The notes under the pieces are model-generated. The model was not told the DNA's origin, did not search any database, and worked only from the letters and a program-made list of their open reading frames with translations. A stretch of 11,625 bases of DNA from NCBI GenBank assembly GCA_030596245.1, contig JAUVKN010000105.1, positions 1 to 11,625 on the forward strand, in the 5' to 3' direction. Below are positions 4,629-11,625 of the stretch, one piece after another. Numbering within the stretch: the first letter of the stretch is position 1; every line of letters begins with the position of its first letter. Made by a program: the position numbers and the translations under genes. Source of the stretch: Bacteroidia bacterium (GTDB lineage: Bacteria; Bacteroidota; Bacteroidia; Bacteroidales; GCA-2748055).

Positions 4629-7388
4629 ATGTTAAAAAGGTTTATATATGGAGGGCTCTTTGCTATTGTGTGTGCTGGACTGCTTACTGTGATCCTGTTA
4701 AAGCGATTTGATAAGATCACTCCAATTGAGGTCCGGCAGGCAGTTCCAGAAGATGCCATACTGTTTATAGAAGAGATAGATTATGAATACCTGACGGAAA
4801 TATTTCTTTCAGGGAGCAGGATTTGGATAGATTTTGTGAATACCACTCATCTGACTGACCTGGATTCCGTAGTGAATATTGTGTTGTCGCAGGTTAACTC
4901 GAGTAAATCTCTTCAGGATTTGCTATTGAAGGAAGGGTTGAACCTCTCCTTACACCTGGTTGGAAAGGAGCAACTTATTCCACTGTATTATATCAGGTAT
5001 TCCGGATCTCACAGCGATCATGATTTTGAGCAACTCATGCTGGCCCTTCTGGGGGAAGAGGCCATGGTCAATGAGAGGAAGTATGAAGCAACGATGTTGT
5101 TTGATGTCTCCGGAAAGCCGGGATTTGTACCCGGCAAATTCTCATTTGCCTGTTTAAACGGTTTATGCCTGATTAGTCCCTCTTCTTTGCTGGTGGAAGA
5201 ATCGGTCAGGACCATTCATTCGGAAGATGATCTGTCCATCGATGAAGGACTGCAATTGATCAGGGAAACTGCAGGCAGGTATGTACATGCTAATATCTAT
5301 ATCAATTATAAAAAGCTGCAACATCTGTTCTATCCATTCATCGGGCAAACCAATTGGGATAAACTTAAGGTGTTTTCCGATCTTGCTACCTGGGGCGAAC
5401 TGGACCTTGATGTAAAGGAAGATGCCATTGTTCTTAACGGTATGTCTTATGCAGATACAGAAGTACCCCTCCTGCTTGGTGCATTTGCAAACCAGTCACC
5501 GGTCAAAATGGAAGTGCATGAGATGATGCCTTCAGGGACTACCTATTTCCTTCACCTGGGGATAAGTGATCGATCAAAGTTCATGGATCAGATCACAACA
5601 TATTTCAATGGTCTGGGGATACAGTCAGAATTTGAATTTGAACAGGAGAGGATAGAGAAGCTTTATGGGATTGATCCACTGGCGGACCTGGAGAGCATAC
5701 TGGATAATGAGATGGCCTGGTTTGCCATTGAAGGAGAGACCAGGAAACAGGAGGATGAAATTTTGGTGATTGAAACCAGAAGCCGAAGTCATACTGCAGA
5801 GGTGGTGATGCAGTGGATTGAACAGTACCTCCAGGTTCACTCATTTGATATGCGCTCTCTGCAATCTGTCTATCAACTGGATAACCAGACCAGTTTCAAC
5901 ATCTATCACCTTCCTGATGTGTTTTTCAAGGGCTTGCTTCCGGGTCGTTTGTTTAACAGTTATTTCACACTGTTTGAGAACTATCTTATTTTCGGACCCT
6001 CGGTTGAAGTGCTGTCAAGGGTGATCTATCAAAACGTACTTCATAAAACATTTGTAAGTGATCCTGTATTCAAGGAGATGTCGGATTACCTTTCCAATCG
6101 CAGCAACATTACTGTTTTTTTTAGGCCTTACCAATACTTAGATTATAAGCGGGCCGTATTGAATGAAAAGGTTGATCAGTTAATGGATCCCATGGAGCTT
6201 TTCCTGCGCCGTATACCTGGTATTGTTATTCAGTATAGTACGGAAGGCCGGTTGTTTTACCAGAGCCTGAGTTGCAAGTACACTTCCCAGTTAAAGGAGA
6301 AGGCAATGACGGTCTGGGAGAGCTTGCTGGACTCATCAGCTGTGATCAAACCAGTCCTGGTAGTCAACCACAATACCTCAGAGAAGGAAATATTTGTACA
6401 GGATAAGGCCCATTGGGCTTACCTGATCAACAGTACTGGAAGAATCCTCTGGAAGCAACGTCTCGAGGGAGCGATCCTGGGTAGCTTGCAACAGGTGGAT
6501 TTCTATAAAAACGGGAAACTCCAGTACCTGTTCAATACTTCGGAGAAGATTCATTTGATTGACAGAAACGGAAATTATGTTGAGCGATATCCCATTTCCC
6601 TCAGATCAAATGCAACCAATCCCATTGCACTGTTTGACTATGATAAGAACAAAGATTATCGCATGTTTGTAGCGGGAGCTGACCGAAAGATTTATGTGTA
6701 TGATATTGAGGGTAATATGGTGACCGGTTGGAAATTTGGAAAAACCGAATCGGAGGTTTCCGGAGTGATCCAGCATTTTAGGATCAACGATAGAGATTAT
6801 ATTACTTTCTCTGATGATAACCGAACTTATTTCCTGGATCGAAGAGGAAAGGAACGTATCAAAATGAAGGAACGGGTGGTCATTTCCCCGCAAAACCCCC
6901 TCACCCTGGATATGAATATCAGGGAAGAGAGGCCCAGGTGGATCTCAACGGATACTTCGGGAAATGTAACCGCCATATATCTGAATGGGTCTGTCTCCAC
7001 TTTGTTGAATCAGAAATTCTCCGAGGATCATTTTTTCCAAATGCAGGATATGGATAAGGATGGAATTAAAGAATTTATTTTTGCCGATGGGAATGAGTTA
7101 AATGTATTGCACCAGGATGGGGAAAGGCTTTTCAGTTATAGGGTACGCGAAAAGATTGGTGTAATGCCGGATATCTATAAGTTTTCTGCTTCGGATATTA
7201 AGATCGGGATCACGGACCAGCCTCGGAACAGGATCTACCTGATCAATTCCGATGGCTCCCTGTACGAGGGATTCCCACTGGAGGGTTCTACCCGATTCAG
7301 CATTGGTTATTTTGCCGGATCTGACAGCAGGTTTAACTTGATTGTGGGAAGTGCAAATAACTTTTTATATAATTATTCAATTGAATAG
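4629..7388 (+). CDS. Membrane-anchored DUF3352-like protein with C-terminal beta-propeller
   Basis: This 919-residue protein has one N-terminal membrane helix (about residues 5-24, preceded by KR) and no evident cleavage site. It is probably anchored in the inner membrane with its bulk in the periplasm. Residues about 35-570 resemble DUF3352-type proteins, starting AVPEDAILFIEEID; this is a moderate-confidence match. From about 580 to 919 there are seven recurrences of a strand-turn-strand motif ending in Asx-x-x-Gly: LINSTG (about 599), LIDRNG, VYDIEG, FLDRRG, IYLNG, VLHQDG and LINSDG (about 871), with a closing strand LYNYSIE. This fits a seven-bladed PQQ- or FG-GAP-like propeller. Residues 807-815 (DMDKDGIKE) look like a calcium-binding Dx[D]xDG loop. 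No catalytic motif was recognised. It is the first gene of a tight set, with the next start 3 nt after its stop, so a scaffolding or sensing role in the envelope is inferred. Confidence 0.75.
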   Translation: MLKRFIYGGLFAIVCAGLLTVILLKRFDKITPIEVRQAVPEDAILFIEEIDYEYLTEIFLSGSRIWIDFVNTTHLTDLDSVVNIVLSQVNSSKSLQDLLLKEGLNLSLHLVGKEQLIPLYYIRYSGSHSDHDFEQLMLALLGEEAMVNERKYEATMLFDVSGKPGFVPGKFSFACLNGLCLISPSSLLVEESVRTIHSEDDLSIDEGLQLIRETAGRYVHANIYINYKKLQHLFYPFIGQTNWDKLKVFSDLATWGELDLDVKEDAIVLNGMSYADTEVPLLLGAFANQSPVKMEVHEMMPSGTTYFLHLGISDRSKFMDQITTYFNGLGIQSEFEFEQERIEKLYGIDPLADLESILDNEMAWFAIEGETRKQEDEILVIETRSRSHTAEVVMQWIEQYLQVHSFDMRSLQSVYQLDNQTSFNIYHLPDVFFKGLLPGRLFNSYFTLFENYLIFGPSVEVLSRVIYQNVLHKTFVSDPVFKEMSDYLSNRSNITVFFRPYQYLDYKRAVLNEKVDQLMDPMELFLRRIPGIVIQYSTEGRLFYQSLSCKYTSQLKEKAMTVWESLLDSSAVIKPVLVVNHNTSEKEIFVQDKAHWAYLINSTGRILWKQRLEGAILGSLQQVDFYKNGKLQYLFNTSEKIHLIDRNGNYVERYPISLRSNATNPIALFDYDKNKDYRMFVAGADRKIYVYDIEGNMVTGWKFGKTESEVSGVIQHFRINDRDYITFSDDNRTYFLDRRGKERIKMKERVVISPQNPLTLDMNIREERPRWISTDTSGNVTAIYLNGSVSTLLNQKFSEDHFFQMQDMDKDGIKEFIFADGNELNVLHQDGERLFSYRVREKIGVMPDIYKFSASDIKIGITDQPRNRIYLINSDGSLYEGFPLEGSTRFSIGYFAGSDSRFNLIVGSANNFLYNYSIE

Positions 7389-7391
7389 ACA

Positions 7392-9035
7392 ATGAAACGA
7401 CATCTCTTCTACAGCATCATCTTTCTGCTGGTCAGCGGACTCATGCTGAACAGTTGTAACAAAGAGTCCTTTGAATTGAATCGGCTATCCGATGAAATAG
7501 AGCTGCAATCTAGCCTGGTCGCACCCCTCATCTATGGATCCATGATGGTGGGGGACATTGTGGAGCTGGTTGATTCGGCAGATTCTTTCTATGAATTCGA
7601 TGATGGCCTGATCTACCTGGCCTATATGGATACACTGGTGGAGATCATGGCGGACACCATGGTGGAAGTTCCCAATAAGCTGGTCACCGAAATTTATATC
7701 GATTCGGATGTTAACATACCTGTTTGGATCGATAGTTCGCCTGGAGATACGGTACCTTTTTACAAAAGTGAACTGTTTTCATTCACACTGGAAGGAGACG
7801 ACCGCGTGGATAGTGTCCTGATCAAAGGTGGAGAGATTATTCTTGATGTGATGAGTTCCTTCAAACATACAGGAGTCTTGACTATCAGCAGCAGTCAAAT
7901 CCTGGATGTGGACAGGGATACATTTTCTACAGTGGTGGAGATCAGCGATTTGAGTGGAAACTTTACAGATCAACAAATTTTTCTGTCCGATGGATATAGC
8001 ATGCAATCCACCGAAATAGATGACACAAGTTATATTCAATTAAACTTTAAATTGGACCTGATCAATTCTGGAAATCCAATTGATCCTGACGATGTTTGTG
8101 AAATTTTGACAAGTTTTGAGAATCTGGATTTTTACAGTGTTTTCGGATATATCGATTCGCGGGATCTGATCGATGAGAGTGGTTCTGTGGATATACCGAT
8201 CTTTACAGATAATCCCGATCTGGCCACACTGATATTTGCAGATCCCAGGATCAATATTTATACCGCCAGCTCCGTTGGAATCCCCTTTGAGATAACTTTT
8301 GATAGTGTGATTGCCACGGCCGATGATGGATCAACTGAAAAACTTGAGTTTTACGAGGGACATCCGTTTGTGATAGCGGCGCCTGATATGGAGAATATTG
8401 GATCAACTGTGGATGATGAGATCAACATAAATAAAGAAACCAGCAACTTCAATGAATTGCTTGCAATTGCTCCTTCCACTCTATCCTATAAAGTGACGGG
8501 AAGGACTGACCCGGGGAGTGGAGATGAATCACATTTTTTACTGGATACCAGCAAATTCATGCTTGCAATGGAATTTTTATTACCACTTGACTTCAAATCT
8601 TCGGGATTTGCCCTGCAGGAGACCTTTGACTTTGAAGTAGGGGCAGATGGAGTCGACACAACCATATTGAAGGAGGCCCGGGTTTCCGTGACCACCCTCA
8701 ATGAACTGCCTATTGAGATGGAGATCCAGGTTTACTTGCTGGATTCGAACCGTACAGTGATCGATTCGGTCTTTGAAGGTGATGCCATCATTCTGGGGGC
8801 ATCACTGGTGGATGATCGGGGAATCCTGACACAGGCAGTGGAGGAGACCACTGTTACGACATTTCCGGTTGAAAAACTGGGCAAGCTTCAAGAGGTGTTT
8901 TATATGCAGTTTGAGGCACGAATGATTACCTCGGAGTTGGGAGGGAAGTTTGTGAAAATTTATTCAGATTATTCGCTTGATTTCAAGCTTTCAATGTATG
9001 CCAATTTTAGAATAAATTCCCGAGAACTAAATTGA
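7392..9035 (+). CDS. Large acidic lipoprotein of unknown family
   Basis: The product is 547 residues long. A basic N-terminus (MKRH), a hydrophobic stretch and the lipobox LNSC with Cys22 mark a lipoprotein cleaved by signal peptidase II. The following residues (NKESFELN) do not reveal which membrane or face. The mature protein is rich in Asp and Glu and in alternating hydrophobic residues, suggesting consecutive beta-sandwich domains. It has no transmembrane segment after the lipobox and no cysteine pairs or catalytic motif that I can identify. The end (FVKIYSDYSLDFKLS and onward) reads as closing beta strands. The protein family was not recognised. The gene starts 3 nt after the propeller gene stop and ends 4 nt before the DUF5723 gene, so translational coupling and a common function are likely. 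One option is an outer membrane lipoprotein bridging its two neighbours. Confidence 0.82.
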   Translation: MKRHLFYSIIFLLVSGLMLNSCNKESFELNRLSDEIELQSSLVAPLIYGSMMVGDIVELVDSADSFYEFDDGLIYLAYMDTLVEIMADTMVEVPNKLVTEIYIDSDVNIPVWIDSSPGDTVPFYKSELFSFTLEGDDRVDSVLIKGGEIILDVMSSFKHTGVLTISSSQILDVDRDTFSTVVEISDLSGNFTDQQIFLSDGYSMQSTEIDDTSYIQLNFKLDLINSGNPIDPDDVCEILTSFENLDFYSVFGYIDSRDLIDESGSVDIPIFTDNPDLATLIFADPRINIYTASSVGIPFEITFDSVIATADDGSTEKLEFYEGHPFVIAAPDMENIGSTVDDEININKETSNFNELLAIAPSTLSYKVTGRTDPGSGDESHFLLDTSKFMLAMEFLLPLDFKSSGFALQETFDFEVGADGVDTTILKEARVSVTTLNELPIEMEIQVYLLDSNRTVIDSVFEGDAIILGASLVDDRGILTQAVEETTVTTFPVEKLGKLQEVFYMQFEARMITSELGGKFVKIYSDYSLDFKLSMYANFRINSRELN

Positions 9036-9039
9036 TCCA

Positions 9040-10509
9040 ATGATGAATGTATCCATGAAAATATTCAGCAGATTCACCTTTGGGATGGGCTTAATTGTCT
9101 GCTTGAGTTTACCTGGCTGGAGTCAGATTAACAATTCAGTTTATTTTATGCCAGGAGTTCCACAGGCAAACCGGGTCAATCCCGCCCATCAACCCAATTG
9201 CGAATTGTACATTGGATTTCCTGTTCTGGCACCCATGCGGATGGAGTTGTCATCCAATTCACTGTCATACAAGGATATTATCTATGAACACCCTTTTCAT
9301 GATTCCCTGATCACCTTCCTGCACCCCGAGGGAGACAAGCAGGCATTTCTGAACCAGCTTAAACCCCTGAACAATATAGTGGCAGATGTCAGGGCGTCTC
9401 TGATATCAGTTGGATTTAACACAAAGGCTGGCTTTTTTACGTTTGATGTAACCACCCGGGTGGACGAAGCACTGTATTTCCCCGAAGATCTGGCGAATCT
9501 GTTGTTGAAGGGGGCAGGGGAAGGGCAGACCTATCAACTGGATGGTATCGGAGCAAACCTTTCGGCGTTTGATGAGTTATCCCTGGGATGGTCATATTCA
9601 ATTCTTGACAATCTGCAGGTAGGTGTCCGCGGCAAGATGTTGTTTGGAATTGGGGACATTTCAACCATGAGATCCAACCTTTCAATCACCACCTCCCAGG
9701 AGGAGTGGAACATTCAATCGGATATGATGGTCAGTGCATCCCTCCCTTTTGCCGAAGTGATCTACAACGAGGATGGAATGATAGAGGATATTGTGATCGA
9801 TGAAGAGATTGAATCCTTAAAACCCTTCGCTTTACCCAAATACGTCTTTAATTTCGGGAACTCCGGATTTGCTGCAGATGTGGGGATCAATTACCGTCCA
9901 ATTGATCAGTTGCTGCTCAGTGTCAGTGCACTGGATATAGGATTTATCTCATGGAAGGATGAAGTGCATGAGGCGACCTATGAGATGGCCTATGATTATG
10001 TTGGATTGGAGCTGGATCCACTGGAATTATCAGACGATTTTTCATTCGGGGATTATATCGACAGCACCTTTTCGCAGATGGGCGACAGCCTGGCAAGTTT
10101 TCTGGAATTTACACCCGGGGGGACTTACAGTAAACGTTTAAATACAAAGTTGTATGTAGGAGCCTCATATTTTGTTACTCCGAAGATCAATTTCGGTATT
10201 CTTTCCAGAACCGATTTTCTTCGTGAACAAATTTCGCAGCAGTTTACTGCCAGTGCCAATTTTACGACCGGTCGGTTTATCAACCTTACGCTGAGTTATA
10301 CCTATAGAAATTCGTACGTGAAAAACCTGGGAGCAGGATTCTCCTTCAATGTGGGACCCCTGAATCTTTATATGATATCAGATAACTCCCTGAATGCACT
10401 GTTCTGGCCCCAGGAAGCAAGGTCGGTGAACCTCTGGTTTGGCATGAACCTGGTATTCGGGTACAAACAATTTCAAAAGGTCGATGGGGACAGGCCACTG
10501 GTATACTGA
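9040..10509 (+). CDS. DUF5723-type outer membrane protein
   Basis: This 489-residue protein has a signal peptide ending near residue 29 (LPGWSQ). Three in-frame ATGs (9040, 9043, 9055) could start it; 9055 gives the more typical MKIFSRF signal start, while 9040 keeps the 4-nt operon spacing. The mature protein opens with GVPQANRVNPA (39-49), a hallmark of Bacteroidota DUF5723 outer membrane proteins. Many amphipathic strands of alternating hydrophobic and polar residues follow (for example SLGWSYSILDNLQVGVRGKM, INLTLSYTYRNS, LWFGMNLVFGYK), fitting a beta-barrel related to the PorV/FadL style. An acidic central stretch (about 250-265) probably forms a loop. Family function is not established. 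It is the last gene of the set and converges on the mlaF-type gene with only 12 nt between stop codons and no visible terminator. Confidence 0.85.
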   Translation: MMNVSMKIFSRFTFGMGLIVCLSLPGWSQINNSVYFMPGVPQANRVNPAHQPNCELYIGFPVLAPMRMELSSNSLSYKDIIYEHPFHDSLITFLHPEGDKQAFLNQLKPLNNIVADVRASLISVGFNTKAGFFTFDVTTRVDEALYFPEDLANLLLKGAGEGQTYQLDGIGANLSAFDELSLGWSYSILDNLQVGVRGKMLFGIGDISTMRSNLSITTSQEEWNIQSDMMVSASLPFAEVIYNEDGMIEDIVIDEEIESLKPFALPKYVFNFGNSGFAADVGINYRPIDQLLLSVSALDIGFISWKDEVHEATYEMAYDYVGLELDPLELSDDFSFGDYIDSTFSQMGDSLASFLEFTPGGTYSKRLNTKLYVGASYFVTPKINFGILSRTDFLREQISQQFTASANFTTGRFINLTLSYTYRNSYVKNLGAGFSFNVGPLNLYMISDNSLNALFWPQEARSVNLWFGMNLVFGYKQFQKVDGDRPLVY

Positions 10510-10521
10510 CAGGCAATTTAA

Positions 10522-11274
10522 TCAATCCTGGCGTTTGATCTGCTTGGCCAGATTGGTGGCAAAAACAAAATTGTTCAGGGCTTCATTGTCTGTGTGAAGC
10601 ACCTCCTTTCGTGTACCCTCCCAGCATTTGCATCCCTGATAAATAAAGACCACATTATCGCCAATCTCAAGAACTGAATTCATGTCATGTGAATTTACGA
10701 TGGTGGTCATATTGAACTCTTCTGTGAGCTCTTTGATCAGGTTATCTATCACAATTCCAGTTTCAGGGTCGAGCCCCGAATTGGGTTCGTCACAGAGCAA
10801 GTATCGTGGGTTTAGGGCGATGGCCCGTGCAATAGCCACACGTTTTTTCATGCCTCCGCTTAATTCTGCGGGATATAGCCCATTGGAGCCTGTAACCCTC
10901 ACCCGCTTCAGACAAAAATTGATGCGGTCCAATTTCTCTTCCCTGGATTGCAAGGTTAGCATATCAAGGGGAAACATCACATTCTCCTCCACTGTCAGAG
11001 AATCAAACAGTGCTGCTCCCTGAAAGAGCATACCCATATTTTTCCGGATCTTCTGACGTGTACCAATTTCCATGTGACTGAATTTCTGAGTGTCATACCA
11101 GATTTCACCATCATCAACCTCGATGAGGCCTGCAATGGATTTGAGCAATACCGTTTTCCCAGATCCGCTGCGACCGATGATCAGGTTGCATTTTCCCTGA
11201 TCAAACTTAACACTCACATCATTGAGCACAAACTCTCCATCATAGCTTTTAAATAGGTGCTTAACTTCAATCAT
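10522..11274 (-). CDS. mlaF: MlaF-type ABC transporter ATPase
   Basis: This 250-residue cytoplasmic ATPase powers an MCE/Mla-type phospholipid transporter that moves lipids between inner and outer membranes. All ABC motifs are intact: Walker A GRSGSGKT (34-41), Q-loop Q85 in LFQGAALFDSLTV, signature LSGGM (138-142), Walker B YLLCDEP (158-164, catalytic E163), D-loop SGLDP (166-170) and switch H196 in NSHDMN. The FQGAALFDSLTV stretch and LSGGMKKRVAIARAIA are characteristic of the MlaF/Ttg2A subgroup rather than of general importers. Its ATG overlaps the permease stop in ATGA (11271-11274), indicating translational coupling. No MCE-domain (mlaD-like) gene follows on this strand; the convergent DUF5723 gene comes next. 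The lipid cargo and transport direction cannot be read from sequence. Confidence 0.93.
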   Translation of the reverse strand: MIEVKHLFKSYDGEFVLNDVSVKFDQGKCNLIIGRSGSGKTVLLKSIAGLIEVDDGEIWYDTQKFSHMEIGTRQKIRKNMGMLFQGAALFDSLTVEENVMFPLDMLTLQSREEKLDRINFCLKRVRVTGSNGLYPAELSGGMKKRVAIARAIALNPRYLLCDEPNSGLDPETGIVIDNLIKELTEEFNMTTIVNSHDMNSVLEIGDNVVFIYQGCKCWEGTRKEVLHTDNEALNNFVFATNLAKQIKRQD

Positions 11275-11625
11275 TGCAGGATGGTTCTGGTGAGAATGAG
11301 GTTGGCAAGCAGGATTAACACACTGCTCTGTACCACTGCCCTTGTACTCGCTCTTCCCACTTCAACAGCCCCTCCTTTTACGTGGTATCCGAAATAGGAG
11401 GAGACTGAGGTGATGATCATGGCATAAACTGCAGTTTTAGTCAGGGCATAGCTCACGTAATAAGGATAAAAAGCATATTGAATACCGTATATATATTCTG
11501 AGGGTGGCACCACGTTAGCCAGGATACAGGAAAGGTATCCCCCAGTCAGTCCCACCATAATACTCAGCAGACACAGAATAGGAAAGAAGAATACTGCAGC
11601 AATGATCCTCGGAAGGATCAGATAG
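11271..11625 (-). CDS. mlaE: MlaE/YrbE-type permease, C-terminal part
   Basis: The gene runs off the right edge. About 117 C-terminal residues are visible, and the open frame continues to position 11624. It is the inner-membrane permease of an Mla/MCE lipid transporter. Features typical of the MlaE family are an LPRIIA motif entering a hydrophobic helix (FFFPILCLLSIMVG), then GLTGGYL. A second helix region (ALTKTAVYAMIITSVSSYFGY) leads to the family signature GGAVEVGRASTRAVVQSS, and a final helix ends the protein. ATG 11558 is internal to a helix and is not the start. The stop codon overlaps the ATPase start (ATGA), so the pair forms one operon. Upstream genes are outside the window. Confidence 0.92.
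   Translation of the reverse strand, partial: YLILPRIIAAVFFFPILCLLSIMVGLTGGYLSCILANVVPPSEYIYGIQYAFYPYYVSYALTKTAVYAMIITSVSSYFGYHVKGGAVEVGRASTRAVVQSSVLILLANLILTRTILQ

Noticed and set aside
10510..10521. Terminator between the convergent DUF5723 and mlaF-type genes
   Set aside because: Only 12 nt lie between the stop codons and no stem-loop with T-tract is visible there; the transcripts may overlap or terminate inside the opposing gene.
10682..11023. Plus-strand open frame of 113 codons opposite the MlaF-type ATPase
   Set aside because: It lies entirely antisense to conserved ABC motifs and its composition is that of a shadow frame.
1..11625. CRISPR array, tRNA, rRNA, phage or transposase genes
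   Set aside because: No regularly spaced repeats, cloverleaf-like sequences or mobile-element proteins were found on either strand by eye.

Overview
The window looks like a chromosomal segment from a Bacteroidota bacterium, probably in the Bacteroidales/Marinilabiliales area. The reasons are a TonB-dependent receptor with an N-terminal carboxypeptidase-regulatory-like domain, a DUF5723-type outer membrane protein, a Gfo/Idh/MocA oxidoreductase next to a DUF1080 protein, two TAnnTTTG-type -7 promoter motifs, and mostly absent Shine-Dalgarno sequences. No mobile-element gene, tRNA, rRNA or CRISPR array was found.

Left end (1-1370): the C-terminus of a Gfo/Idh/MocA oxidoreductase is followed by a hairpin, a compact REP-like palindromic element, and a secreted DUF1080 (3-keto-glycoside hydrolase-like) protein. 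This pair fits oxidative, 3-keto-type glycoside breakdown. Positions 1114-1370 hold no gene. They contain a foldback element of about 83 bp with 13-bp perfect terminal inverted repeats, and a rho-independent terminator for the minus-strand transcript arriving from the right.

Middle (1371-4628): a minus-strand pair in which a TonB-dependent outer membrane receptor is followed at short distance by a family-1 uracil-DNA glycosylase (ung). A Bacteroidota-type promoter lies just upstream of the receptor. The divergent intergenic region (4481-4628) holds both promoters and a GC-rich hairpin.

Right-centre (4629-10509): a tightly packed plus-strand set of three genes with 3- and 4-nt gaps. They encode a membrane-anchored DUF3352-like protein with a C-terminal seven-repeat beta-propeller, a large acidic lipoprotein of no recognised family, and a DUF5723-type outer membrane protein. 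Together they could form an inner-membrane/periplasm/outer-membrane assembly. This is the best candidate here for an undescribed system.

Right end (10522-11625): a convergent minus-strand pair, an MlaE-type permease (truncated by the window edge) overlapping an MlaF-type ATPase by ATGA. They belong to an MCE/Mla phospholipid-trafficking ABC transporter; no MCE (MlaD) gene follows within the window.
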